DNA of 64,000 nt. Source: Dialister sp. UBA734 (GTDB lineage: Bacteria; Bacillota; Negativicutes; Veillonellales; Dialisteraceae). This document shows positions 16,590 through 27,257 of the stretch, one piece after another. Both the position numbers and the translations under genes were made by a program. How positions within the stretch are numbered: position 1 is the first letter of the stretch; every line of letters starts with the position of its first letter. The notes under the pieces are model-generated. The model was given only the letters and a program-made list of their open reading frames with translations. It was not told where the DNA came from and made no database searches. The DNA is taken from the NCBI GenBank assembly GCA_002297935.1, contig DBLC01000097.1:14961-78960 (forward strand). Reading direction: 5' to 3'.

Positions 16590-19500
16590 TCATTTCTTAT
16601 CCTCTTTCTTTTTAGACTTCTTGGGTTCGGCCTTGAGTGGTCTATCAAAGATAATGCTTCGAAGTAGATCAGCCAATGTGTATTGGTTCTCGGTGGTGCA
16701 GAATCTGACGGTACTCCAGAAGCCATCTGAGAGGGTATCGGAAAATCCCAGGTAGGATCGGTTGGAGACTTTGTTCACGTTCCGGGCTACTTCGATGTAG
16801 TCACCCTTCTTAGTGGCGTCCATAATTCTTGGAATGTAGTTCAAAACATCCATAGCGCCAACATCTGGTGTAATTTCTCCCGTCTTTTTACCGGTCACGG
16901 CGTAATTTACCACCCATGGTAGACAATCTCGAATGACAGGGATCCCGCCAATCGGACCGCCGTTGAAAAAGGCATTGACGATTTTGTTTTTGTATTTATC
17001 ATCATCATCCTTATCGCCCCACGCGGCACGCATGCAGCCTTCAAAGACGGCGTTGAGAACCCAGCAGAACAGAATCGATTCTGCTAACGGTCGAATGGAA
17101 CCTGTATCTTTCCACTTATAGAAATCCCTCATAAACCAATTGGCTACCAGGTTGGTGTAGGAATAAAAGGCGGTGATCTGACCTAGCCAGTGCCCGTTTC
17201 TCATTATTTCTGGTCTATCTTTGATTTCCCCAGAGCCAAAGGTCTGTCGGACTGCTTTGTCTGCCAGTCTGACAGATTCCGCATCAATGTCTTCTATCTT
17301 CATTTCCGGATGTTCCAGCTGCAGTTTTCTCTTGCTTCCTTCGTAAGTGGCAAGCCATTGCGGCATGGATAACATGTAGTCCGTTTTTGTAATCAACCAA
17401 AAGCCATACCTGTTGATATTGGATGTTCCAAATTTTCCATTTTCCAAAGTAGAATGGAGCTTTGATTCTCCTTTTTCTACAGGAAGCCGCATACCCTGGG
17501 CCATGTCTCTGTCCATGTTACTCTCTCTGTCTCGCATGAAAGAGGACTTTTCTTTGATAAAGCGATATCTTTCGGCCACTCTTCTCGGTGCATATGGAAT
17601 ATCTTTGTAAAAATGAGCTATGGCGTATAGTGCATTCATAGGCCCCATCTCATTCATCAGTGGGAAAATATTCAATGCATTCAGCAAGGCTGTAGACGTT
17701 CTATACGCCATGGTCGCAAAATTAAACTTGCAACGCATACGGTTAAAAAAGCCTACCCAGTCATTGGCTTCAACGATTGGGCTATGCCAGTTATCTACTA
17801 CCCATTGTTTTAGGAAATCATAACCGTCTTGTCCCATAACATTAACGATGCTTTCTTCGACGTCTTTTCTGCACAAGAGCTTGTATACGTCTACGGTAGC
17901 TTCTCGCATGGTGGTGTGCTGGATGGCTTCATCTACAAATTTAGGGTATAAATCCAAACTCAAGTTCAAGATTTGTCCGCCGGATCCGGTTCTTGTTTTG
18001 GTGCTTCCCATTCCGATGCCAAAGGTGGTAGCACCTTTCATGCCCTGCTTGGCCATATCGTTGACAGACTGTTCGGAAGTTCGCTGAGACAAGTCCTTGT
18101 CATAACGAATAGTGTAATACTGACCTCGAATTTTCCTGCCGCTTTTCAGTGTAAAGGTGATACCCGGTACCTTCCCCATGGGGACGCCGTATAAATCGTT
18201 CTGTACTTTAGACCGGCCGGCGTAGTAGCTATTGAGATGGTTCCATACTTTTTCTACAAAGTCCCAGTCTTTATCTGTGAGATAGGTTTCTAGCTCTTCT
18301 TGTAAATCAATGGCCCAGTTCGATTTATTCAAATCGTAAGTTGGATTGACTTCTCTCACGATATCTTTGATTCGGTCTCTGTTGGATTCAGTTCCCCAGT
18401 TCAAAGCAATAACTAGGAGCTCTTCTTTTGCGAATAGTTCATCACTATCCAAAATTCTGTACTTCCTGTCATTTCTGATTTCCAGCCACTCTTTTCTGGA
18501 ATAAGTATTGAATATCTTTTGGATATCCTTTTTTGCTTGTTCCTTCATTTCTCGCTGTCTTGCGGTAGCGATATCAATCGGCTTGTACAGGTAGTTGTAA
18601 GCCGCCGGTCCTAATCGTTCTATGTACATTTCAGGGAGTGCTAGCGAGCGGGCATATTTAGCTATGACGTGCAGTTTCTTTTGTTTGTCTGTAAACAGAT
18701 GCTTTCTCTGGAAGGGCGTAAAAAACTGCAAACCAGATACATTATGCAAACCATTTACAATCTCTTTGGCCGCATTATCAAAGGAAGTGCCCAGTGTGTT
18801 TCCTTCGTATTCTCGCCGACCAATGCGGTACACGGCTTTCATGCACTTTACAATGTCTCGGAAGTCGTTCATGGTGAGTTTATTGAAACTTCCTGGCTTC
18901 GAGTCAAAGTTGAAATAGGTGTCCAAGACCCATTCTGGAATAACGTCTGAACCATCGAATAAGAGAGACGCGCCGTCCAGCTGCTTCATATTCATTGGAT
19001 CTACCATGTCCAAAATAGCTTGCTTACTAAATGGCCTTGGATTCCCTGCGCTATCGATAGGCATTGGTGCATCGTTCTTTGTCATGCCGCACATATAAGC
19101 CAGGTGCTGTATGAAATATCTGGCGTCGTCTTGGAGTAGTACAGGATTCTCTTTCCTTCCGATGCGATTGATCAGACCCAGGATGCCGTAGCGTTCCATG
19201 CCGTTATTATCCGTTTCTTTTGTAGTCAACTTTCCGCCGCCGTGCAATGCTTTTTTGATTTCATCCACATTCAGTTTGGCTTGCCGCGACATAATGAGAT
19301 TTTGGGCTTCTACTTTTTTATAGTAGGCTACGCCATCCCAGTCATTTTCAGCAGCACACTTCATGGCTTTGGCGTCTGCTTCTTTGGCTTTGTTCTGCCA
19401 CCACTTCCAAGACGTGGCATGGGAGATGGTTTCCAGTGACATGGTATTGTAAGCGTCTTTTCTTAAAGTACCTTTGTCTACCCACATTCCTTTTCTAGAT

Positions 19501-22500
19501 TCTCTCAGTCCATCCACCATGGTTTTGAGCTGTCCTTCCAGGTCGGCCACGGTGGCCTCGGTATCTTTTTGAGTAGCCTGCGTTTTCTCGTGGGCGGCCC
19601 GTTCTTTTTCCAGTTCCGCTTCGATGGCTCTGAGATTGTTTTCCAGAAGTTCGGCAGATTCTTTTCGAGATTTGTTTTCGCCCTTGGCGTCGGAAGCTTC
19701 TTTTCTAGCAGTCTCCAATTTTTCTTTCAAAGTCTTAACCTGCTTTTCCAGCTTGGAGATCTTTTCTTCCGAACGGGCGATGGTATCGGCTTGCTTGTCC
19801 AATTCACTAGTTTCCTTTTCGGAAACAAGTCCCAGTCGCTTTCGGATCTCTCTTGCCACCTTTTCTTTGTCCTTGGCCCGTTTGAGCTTCAACTGCATAG
19901 ATGTTACAAGGTTGATGTACTGGGTGACTTTCTTTTCCAGCAGCATGGATTCGATACGGGATTTCTTCTGTAAGCCTTCCGGACTGTTCAGGATGTCTTC
20001 GGCCATTTGCTTGATGACTTCCGGAGTCAGGGCCTCATCTTTGTACTGCTGTACCATATCAGCGATATGCTTATGCCATTGTTCTTCTGAAGTTCCGCCG
20101 GATTCTTTGAGTCTCTGCTTGAATTCTTTTTCGGAGGCAAAGCCGCTTAATTTTAAGAAACCCTCTCTGTCTTTCTGTGTTGGATATGCGTCTGCATTGT
20201 AGACTTGTTCGATGCTGTAGAGTTCATTCTCGTCGGCCAGGGATGTCATGAATTCGGCTTTTGCTTCTTCTGTGGAAATAGAGTCTTTGAATTGTTCAAT
20301 GGCGTCTTCTTTTACCATAGACAAGTAGTAACTCATGGCTTTTTCCTGAGCTTTCTGTTTGACATTTTCGGCCCATTCCTTGAGATTGCCCAATTCAGAC
20401 TTGTTCACGTCGATGGCTTTATCAATGGACTCCAGCTTTCTTTGGGCAGCCCAGGCGTTGATTTCGTCTTCGGTGGCTAGCATTTTATCAAAGATGTCTT
20501 TGATCTCCGGTGTCAGTTTGACGTTGCCCAAATTCTTGGCTGTCTTATAGATATCGGTCAACCACTTTTTGAACCGCCGGAATACACCTTGCATTTCCTT
20601 TGTCGGGGCGCTTCCATCCATGAGGTATTTTTCAAAGCCTCTGGCAAAGCGTTCCTGGATCCAACGCTCTTCCGCCCCTTCTTTCCCGGCTGCGATGTCT
20701 GCAGCATGCTGGGCAAATTCTTTCTCTAGGGCTGTACCTTTGTACTCTGCTAGGTGGTCTTCGCTATAAGCCGCCCAATTTCTAATGGTGGATAAATCGT
20801 CCTGCATTCGCTTCATGGAAGCGGTGGCCGCTTTTTCGTCTCCATTGAAATACTGCAGCAGTGTCTGGGTATCGGTCTGACTCATATCTTCCAGCATAGA
20901 TAGGAACATGTGGGCCCCTTCGTGGATGACGGTAGACTGATTGGCTCCATCAAAGATATCAATGACATTTTGATTTCTGTCGTAGGAGCCTTGGAACCTT
21001 GTTCCGTTCTGGAAATACTGCTTGGCTCTGTCCTGGGCACTGTTGGTTACACGTTCTCTATCTCCGTCGATTTTCGGATCGTAGAGGCGAATCATAACGC
21101 CTTGGGCTCTCAAATAGTCTTTGATTTCTTTAGGTGCGTTTTTAGGCATAACGGCTGCCGCTACTTCATTGAAACGAACGGCCCTCTGTGGCTTGGCTTC
21201 AAAGTATTTAACAGGAAGCGCTTTGACTTCTTTCACGATTTCCTTGGCCTGCTTTTCGAGTTCAGCGGAGTAGTTGAAATCAAATTTCTTCGCGGATACC
21301 TTGAATGATTTCCCCTGCATCATGGCCATAAGAACTCGCGCGGCATCGGAATAGGACTCCCACTTATTTTCCCATTTGTAGGCATCAGCCATTTTATTTG
21401 TGAAATCCATAATCTTGTTTTTGACGGCAGTGTATTGTTCAGAATCGTCCAGTCCCGTTTCTGTGTTTGTTGAAGTGTCCATTTTCTTGTCGGCTACTTC
21501 GTGAACTTCCTTCAAAGAGTTCATCTTCTTGGCGCTGCTGGCAATGACATTTCCTACACCATATCCGGCAAAACTGGTCTGGGCATTTTTGAGTTTCCCT
21601 AACATGGTATCTACAATGTTTTCCAAAGTGGCCGGCTTCCCATTATCCTGGATAACCGTTTCTCCCAGCATTTCATTGCGAAAGGATCTCTTCCATGATT
21701 CATATGCTTTCTGATTCACCTCGACCTTTTTACTGACCTGTGTTTCAAAGGCCCGGCTGTCAAAAACCTTTTCGTCTCTTTTCAGGAAATCCCATAGCAA
21801 AGAATGTAATTCCTCTCCATTAGCTATTCTTGCTTTTCTTCGTTCCCTCAATCTTTTACCCCATGCCGAAGTTCCTTCTGTCGACTCCTTTGTTGTCTCC
21901 TGTATCAATAAATCATTTACCTCTTTGATATCCGGACTTTCTTCTAGCATGGCATAAGGACCTTCATATAAAAGATCTTTTAATCCATCTTTCCCGTATT
22001 TCTTTTCTAGTTTCTGACATGCTTTCAATATTGTTGGATGCTCGGCAAATGTCCCACCTAGCTTCTTCTTTACCCACTTTGGCTTCGGTGCTTTGTTTAT
22101 GGACTTGAGAAAATAATACTTAAACCCGATAGAATCTATAGAACTTTCTAGCATACGCTGTACGTCTCCGTTTTTATTCTTGACGTTAAAAAGCATATTG
22201 CTATCATATAAATTCCCATAATCAGCATTCTCTCTTGGGAGCTCTCGCTGCAATGGCTCGATTACATTTTTCATGAAATCTTGCAACTTTTTTAGATTTG
22301 CCACTCGAACTGTTTTTGGAAATACTCCTGTCCATGCATCTCTAGAGAATACCGGTGTCTGTGTTGGATCTACAGTGTCCTTGTTCATAATCAAGGTGAC
22401 GTCACCAAAGCCTGTATAAGGAGTTTGTTTCTTGGTGATAGCGATAGAAGGGACAGGGAACCCGCCTAATTTGATTGCGGCCTCCAGGTTGCTTAGTCCT

Positions 22501-25500
22501 ATGTTGTGCATGGCTACAAGATCTTTCTCTGGTGCTGCAGCCTGATAGTATTTATTGCTTTTGTCAAACTCATTGATTGCTTCCTGTAAAACCTCGCCAT
22601 TTTCCCCGATTTTATCGGTGATTTCTTTGACATTTTCTAGCCATTCCTGTATACTATGAGTAAAGATAGGCTTGTCTAAGCTCTGCCCGGTTTTGGGAAC
22701 CGGATACAGGTGTTTAGATGAGCCTTCTTTTATTTCTCTCATGCTTGTAATTTCGCCATCGTAAAAATATAAGTTCCCGTTTTTGTCTTTACGAACTACA
22801 ATTCTCGCTATACAGTCTTCATTGCCAATTGTCACTCTCTGCGCATAATAGCGATATGACAGCGTTGTCTGATTTAGCTTTTTAATTCTTCCTACGTCCC
22901 GGGCTTCTTCGTAAAGGAAAGTTGCTTTTGAAACAACAGCATTCAAATGTGTAAGCATATATAGGTTTCGAAGATCTGCTGAATGGCGTCTAATTTCTTT
23001 TGCCGCAGTTATTGGCATTACTATATTTTCACCATATTTATTAACTACTTTCCCTGGATTTTTGTATCCGTTCGCCATAACCGTAGGTGAGAATAATGCG
23101 TGAAAAATAGTTTTGATATTTTTTCGTACTGATTCTGTAGTTGGCTGAATTTCTGACTTAGCGCTGCCGTTAACCCAATTTATGACGCTATGAAAACTTT
23201 CTTGAGTTATACTTTCGGGTTTAGTATTAAACAAGTCGTTGTATCTCTTTACTGTATCCCAGCCTCTAAACCACCTTTTGAAAGAATCGCTATGAGAAAT
23301 TAACCACTGACGTTCAGTTAGTTTAGTATGGCTTCCATCAGGTGCCTTCATCCATCGGTCTGTATTTTGAAGTTTTTCTTTAATTTTGGATAATTCATCT
23401 TCAATGTTCTGCTGTGAAAAAGGCAATTCGGCTCTGCCCAAATTAACAACCGCCGGTCCAAATTCGGAGAAATAGTAATCTGGCATGCTCCATTTTCCAG
23501 TAACATATGGATTTTTACCATCAGCGTTTGCTTTGATATCCTGCCAATCCTGATACAACGTTTTGGCTTCATCTGACATTTTATCCAGTTCGTTTCTCCT
23601 ATAGGCCATTTTGTCTAATGGATGACGGCTCAAGTAAGTATCAAAAGTATTTTTAGCTTTGATACTTCTATTCATCTGCTGGATAAATTCCTTTTTGGCT
23701 TTGGTATATTCCTCAGCCCGGCCTTCAATCATAAAAGCTTCTGTTTCACCGCCTAACATTCTATAGGCGGTATAGTCGTTTACACTGGACGCCCGCTTTA
23801 ATAATTTGATTTCCGCTAAATACCCTTTGATAGCTCTGACTTTTTCAAAGGGTATTTTCTTTTCCATTGCACTAAGCTCTGCATTAATCTTAAAAAACTT
23901 TTCAAAATCACGACAGTTCTCGGCTTCATGGTATTTGTCTAAAAACTCCTGTGCTTCTTTGGTGTCAATTTCCGATTTAAGGGCGAGCTCTAATGTATGC
24001 AGTGTACTTTCCATATCAGCCTTGGCCGTTTCCGGGCTGCCGCCTTTGGAAAAGCCTTGCTCGAATTTATTTTGGATTACATGCTGCAATTCGTGGATAA
24101 TGGTTTTCTTCGCTTCTTCCGGATCGGATTTTACGTAGTCCTTGTCTAGGATGATGTGGTCTCCCTGGGTGGCTCCATTGGCCCCTGCGAGTTCTCCATC
24201 TTCATAGGTCAGGAAATCGGCTATGCGAATTTTGGTATCTCTTAGGTCGGGATATGCTTCATAGAGGTCTTCATTGGTATAGATTTCATCGATGTAACGT
24301 TCTTCTTCAGACAGTCTATCCAGGTGAATGCCTTCTAAATCGTCAGGGATTTCAAAGCGCCAAATACCTTCCGGTCCCCTAAGCCATCCCGTCTTATTCC
24401 ATATTTCTTCCGGTACGGCTCCATCCTGTTCCATTTGTTCTGCTTCGCGCAATTTTTCTAACGGCGCCGTTCTGGCATTCTCACCCGCCATCTGCCCCAG
24501 TGCTTCCGGTGCAAGGCCGGTGATTTCTCCGGCTTTGATGGTTGCCAGTTTCAACGGCACGCCGTAGTTCTTATGGAAATTCTCTGCCAGCTTTGCCAGA
24601 ATCAAAGCGGAGTCTCTAGCAGCCTGTGTAACTTCTTTGTTTCCTGCTTTGGTGATTTGTTCCAATAGCGGCTTGTATGCCTGTTCGTAGGTATCAGGAT
24701 CGAGTAAGGTCTGAGCAACAAGATCTTTCTTATCCAGTGTCTTGATGACTTCTCCGACACGTTCCAAAGATTCGACTTTTGCCTTGGCGGCTTCCAGTTC
24801 CTGGGTTCCCATGTGAGAGTCTTCGCTATTATCATGAAAAACTTCTTTGATGATTTTCTGATGCGCTACATCATACAGTTCTCGCTGGGTAGGTGCTCTG
24901 TCATGGTCACTGTAGAAGTCCTGATACCAGTCCGGATTCTTCGATTCTCGGATATGTACACGGTCGGCACCTTCACCCACGTCGATAAAATCTACGCCCT
25001 TTTCGCCAGATGTATTGGCGTCCTGTGTCTTTCTTCGTTCCATGTAGTCCTGGAGTTCTTTTACACCGGAAAGATCGCCCCAGGCTTTTTTTGCTTCTTC
25101 TAGCAGACTTTTGTAGTTTTCCTGTAAATGGTCCAATCCGCCGGAAAGGAGTTCTTGGGCTGTGGCCCGGTCTTCTCTCCCTTTTTCAGTGTCTTCGGAA
25201 AAATGATCGTTCAGAATTTTTTCGCTGGCGGCCGCTTCTCTCTTCTCTTTGGTAGAAGTGACAATATCAATCATGTCCTTATAGCGCTGGCGTTCTTCTT
25301 TGATAGCGTGTAGAGTACGTTCTCCCTTGTCCATGGTGGAATAATCAGACAAAACTTCTGGCGTTTCTTCTGAAGCGAGCTGCATATATTTCCCGGATTC
25401 TACGGCCAGTGGCTTGCCTGTTTTAATGGATTCGTCGAGTTCTTTAGCGGAAACAATTCCCTTTTCCACCATTTCGTTCAGTGCTTCATGAGTGGATTCG

Positions 25501-27257
25501 TTTTCGGCTGCAGCTTGTGCATCGATGTAAACCGTCCCCATATCAGCCTGATCCATCTGTCTTTGAATGGTTTTTCTATAGGTTTCTGGTGCTTTATGGT
25601 AAAGAGAAGAGTCTTCACGAAGTTCCATAACTTTCTGCAACATGGCATTTTCATTTTGCCTTTTAAATTCTGTGACGGTCTCTTTCATTTCAGATAGTCC
25701 GGATATTTTCTTCATTGCCTTATAAGCACCAATGCCGCCTAAAGCGGAACCGCCAATAGACATACCAATGACGGACGGTACAGCTTCAACCATGGCGTCC
25801 AGGGCATTGTTGAACATTTCTTTTGCAGAAATTCCGCCTTCGCCATAGATGTTGGTATCTAAATCTGACGTCATAGATTGCAAACCTTCTTCTACGGTTT
25901 CCGGAATAGCTACTTTGGCAAACTGCTTGCCACCATGAATCAAAGCTTGTTTTCTGATAGCTCCTCTTCCTGCGCCAATCAATTTTTTCATGGCATCGGT
26001 GTCTTTGATAACAGCAGAAGCAGCTTCACTTCCCCATACTTTGGCAATGCCTTTGAATGCCAGTTCCCAGGCACCCGTTTCAATAGCAGCATTCATCATA
26101 CCTACTCTCTTAGCGTGTCCAATAGCCTGCTCGCGAGTATAGACATGATTTCCGTTTTTACCTTTCTTGGTTCTCCATTCCCAGTAAGCCTGACCTGCTT
26201 CTGCTCTGTACGTGCCTACAAAAACAGAGGCAGTGCCTAACGTGAGTAAGCCGGCAATAGCAGCACCACTGGCAACAGTAGCAGCGGCTGCGGTTCCTGT
26301 CAGTCCTAATGCGCTTGCAGTTGCAGTGCTTCCTAATGTGGCAATTTGTGGGATGTTAGTTTTTGTGGCCTGGAGTGCGGGCTGTGCTAACGGGGCGATA
26401 GGAGCCAAAATTTTTTCTGCCCCTCTCATCATCATGTTTTTCTGCATGGACAACTGAGAAATGGCTTCTCCTACGATCCTAGCCACGTAGGTGTCTCCCA
26501 TTTCAGACTTAAATTCTTTCTGCATAGTCATAAGTCCAGGAAGTGCCTTCTCTACATCTTCATCGGAAATTTCGCCGATAGAGGCTTTGTACATGAGCTC
26601 GCTCTGTGCATCCATAGCCTGTCCAGCGTTATAAGCTTTAGTGACAAGGTCAGAGATTTTCCCAAAGATATAACCAGGAAGGCTGTTTATATCTTTCATA
26701 GTAGATTTATAGGTACCCCAAAGAGAAGGGTCGGCATCCATAGTATAAGCAGCCGTTCCTTCCGAAATGGCTCTGCGTGTTTTCAGGATGTTGTTATAGT
26801 CTCTTAATGCCATAGTAGTGGCTACGGTATCTTCGGTATCTAATTCTGGATACATCTGTGCCACTGTTTGTGGTGTGAATGGCTTCCCCTGCAGAAAGGC
26901 ATTGTTTTGCTGCTGTTCATAGGTTAATAAGGCATTCTTGTATAGATCGTCGTTTTCCGCCAATGTCTGCGGGACTAGTCCTAAAGCATTGCCTACCTTT
27001 TCTGCACTAGCTAGTCTTTCATCTGGGGTCTGTGTATTGGTCTGCACTCGCCAGAACTTTTTCAGCTTATCTATTGTCCCCATAGATTCATCGTCTAGGA
27101 ATGTCCAGTCAATCCCGCTTTGAGCGGCTTGCTGTTTTCTCTGACGTTCTTCGTATGGTTCATCCGTCCCCATGGTAGGGATTACTGGGTATTGCTGCTT
27201 AGAGACTTTGGCTTGTCCGGTAAAGACGGCCATGAAGTCGTCATCGTTCATTGGCAT
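16590..27257 (-). CDS. Giant polyvalent-type internal virion protein (3,555 residues)
   Basis: The largest gene, a quarter of the prophage. It follows the gp14/gp15-like genes, where T7 phages encode gp16, the injected core protein. Start ATG 27257 overlaps the stop of the previous gene. Seen features: a hydrophobic Ala/Gly-rich stretch (about 300-347); two metalloprotease-like HExxH motifs, HELQH (from 1055) and HEGAH (from 2112); a polyvalent-type region with HNIGLSNLEAAIKLGGFPVP and GFGDVTLIMNKDTVDP; a coiled coil (about 2475-2590); and a long conserved C-terminal part ending in a Lys-rich tail. It resembles the large polyvalent proteins injected by phages. Individual enzymatic activities are inference. 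Confidence 0.8.
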   Translation of the reverse strand: MPMNDDDFMAVFTGQAKVSKQQYPVIPTMGTDEPYEERQRKQQAAQSGIDWTFLDDESMGTIDKLKKFWRVQTNTQTPDERLASAEKVGNALGLVPQTLAENDDLYKNALLTYEQQQNNAFLQGKPFTPQTVAQMYPELDTEDTVATTMALRDYNNILKTRRAISEGTAAYTMDADPSLWGTYKSTMKDINSLPGYIFGKISDLVTKAYNAGQAMDAQSELMYKASIGEISDEDVEKALPGLMTMQKEFKSEMGDTYVARIVGEAISQLSMQKNMMMRGAEKILAPIAPLAQPALQATKTNIPQIATLGSTATASALGLTGTAAAATVASGAAIAGLLTLGTASVFVGTYRAEAGQAYWEWRTKKGKNGNHVYTREQAIGHAKRVGMMNAAIETGAWELAFKGIAKVWGSEAASAVIKDTDAMKKLIGAGRGAIRKQALIHGGKQFAKVAIPETVEEGLQSMTSDLDTNIYGEGGISAKEMFNNALDAMVEAVPSVIGMSIGGSALGGIGAYKAMKKISGLSEMKETVTEFKRQNENAMLQKVMELREDSSLYHKAPETYRKTIQRQMDQADMGTVYIDAQAAAENESTHEALNEMVEKGIVSAKELDESIKTGKPLAVESGKYMQLASEETPEVLSDYSTMDKGERTLHAIKEERQRYKDMIDIVTSTKEKREAAASEKILNDHFSEDTEKGREDRATAQELLSGGLDHLQENYKSLLEEAKKAWGDLSGVKELQDYMERRKTQDANTSGEKGVDFIDVGEGADRVHIRESKNPDWYQDFYSDHDRAPTQRELYDVAHQKIIKEVFHDNSEDSHMGTQELEAAKAKVESLERVGEVIKTLDKKDLVAQTLLDPDTYEQAYKPLLEQITKAGNKEVTQAARDSALILAKLAENFHKNYGVPLKLATIKAGEITGLAPEALGQMAGENARTAPLEKLREAEQMEQDGAVPEEIWNKTGWLRGPEGIWRFEIPDDLEGIHLDRLSEEERYIDEIYTNEDLYEAYPDLRDTKIRIADFLTYEDGELAGANGATQGDHIILDKDYVKSDPEEAKKTIIHELQHVIQNKFEQGFSKGGSPETAKADMESTLHTLELALKSEIDTKEAQEFLDKYHEAENCRDFEKFFKINAELSAMEKKIPFEKVRAIKGYLAEIKLLKRASSVNDYTAYRMLGGETEAFMIEGRAEEYTKAKKEFIQQMNRSIKAKNTFDTYLSRHPLDKMAYRRNELDKMSDEAKTLYQDWQDIKANADGKNPYVTGKWSMPDYYFSEFGPAVVNLGRAELPFSQQNIEDELSKIKEKLQNTDRWMKAPDGSHTKLTERQWLISHSDSFKRWFRGWDTVKRYNDLFNTKPESITQESFHSVINWVNGSAKSEIQPTTESVRKNIKTIFHALFSPTVMANGYKNPGKVVNKYGENIVMPITAAKEIRRHSADLRNLYMLTHLNAVVSKATFLYEEARDVGRIKKLNQTTLSYRYYAQRVTIGNEDCIARIVVRKDKNGNLYFYDGEITSMREIKEGSSKHLYPVPKTGQSLDKPIFTHSIQEWLENVKEITDKIGENGEVLQEAINEFDKSNKYYQAAAPEKDLVAMHNIGLSNLEAAIKLGGFPVPSIAITKKQTPYTGFGDVTLIMNKDTVDPTQTPVFSRDAWTGVFPKTVRVANLKKLQDFMKNVIEPLQRELPRENADYGNLYDSNMLFNVKNKNGDVQRMLESSIDSIGFKYYFLKSINKAPKPKWVKKKLGGTFAEHPTILKACQKLEKKYGKDGLKDLLYEGPYAMLEESPDIKEVNDLLIQETTKESTEGTSAWGKRLRERRKARIANGEELHSLLWDFLKRDEKVFDSRAFETQVSKKVEVNQKAYESWKRSFRNEMLGETVIQDNGKPATLENIVDTMLGKLKNAQTSFAGYGVGNVIASSAKKMNSLKEVHEVADKKMDTSTNTETGLDDSEQYTAVKNKIMDFTNKMADAYKWENKWESYSDAARVLMAMMQGKSFKVSAKKFDFNYSAELEKQAKEIVKEVKALPVKYFEAKPQRAVRFNEVAAAVMPKNAPKEIKDYLRAQGVMIRLYDPKIDGDRERVTNSAQDRAKQYFQNGTRFQGSYDRNQNVIDIFDGANQSTVIHEGAHMFLSMLEDMSQTDTQTLLQYFNGDEKAATASMKRMQDDLSTIRNWAAYSEDHLAEYKGTALEKEFAQHAADIAAGKEGAEERWIQERFARGFEKYLMDGSAPTKEMQGVFRRFKKWLTDIYKTAKNLGNVKLTPEIKDIFDKMLATEDEINAWAAQRKLESIDKAIDVNKSELGNLKEWAENVKQKAQEKAMSYYLSMVKEDAIEQFKDSISTEEAKAEFMTSLADENELYSIEQVYNADAYPTQKDREGFLKLSGFASEKEFKQRLKESGGTSEEQWHKHIADMVQQYKDEALTPEVIKQMAEDILNSPEGLQKKSRIESMLLEKKVTQYINLVTSMQLKLKRAKDKEKVAREIRKRLGLVSEKETSELDKQADTIARSEEKISKLEKQVKTLKEKLETARKEASDAKGENKSRKESAELLENNLRAIEAELEKERAAHEKTQATQKDTEATVADLEGQLKTMVDGLRESRKGMWVDKGTLRKDAYNTMSLETISHATSWKWWQNKAKEADAKAMKCAAENDWDGVAYYKKVEAQNLIMSRQAKLNVDEIKKALHGGGKLTTKETDNNGMERYGILGLINRIGRKENPVLLQDDARYFIQHLAYMCGMTKNDAPMPIDSAGNPRPFSKQAILDMVDPMNMKQLDGASLLFDGSDVIPEWVLDTYFNFDSKPGSFNKLTMNDFRDIVKCMKAVYRIGRREYEGNTLGTSFDNAAKEIVNGLHNVSGLQFFTPFQRKHLFTDKQKKLHVIAKYARSLALPEMYIERLGPAAYNYLYKPIDIATARQREMKEQAKKDIQKIFNTYSRKEWLEIRNDRKYRILDSDELFAKEELLVIALNWGTESNRDRIKDIVREVNPTYDLNKSNWAIDLQEELETYLTDKDWDFVEKVWNHLNSYYAGRSKVQNDLYGVPMGKVPGITFTLKSGRKIRGQYYTIRYDKDLSQRTSEQSVNDMAKQGMKGATTFGIGMGSTKTRTGSGGQILNLSLDLYPKFVDEAIQHTTMREATVDVYKLLCRKDVEESIVNVMGQDGYDFLKQWVVDNWHSPIVEANDWVGFFNRMRCKFNFATMAYRTSTALLNALNIFPLMNEMGPMNALYAIAHFYKDIPYAPRRVAERYRFIKEKSSFMRDRESNMDRDMAQGMRLPVEKGESKLHSTLENGKFGTSNINRYGFWLITKTDYMLSMPQWLATYEGSKRKLQLEHPEMKIEDIDAESVRLADKAVRQTFGSGEIKDRPEIMRNGHWLGQITAFYSYTNLVANWFMRDFYKWKDTGSIRPLAESILFCWVLNAVFEGCMRAAWGDKDDDDKYKNKIVNAFFNGGPIGGIPVIRDCLPWVVNYAVTGKKTGEITPDVGAMDVLNYIPRIMDATKKGDYIEVARNVNKVSNRSYLGFSDTLSDGFWSTVRFCTTENQYTLADLLRSIIFDRPLKAEPKKSKKKEDKK

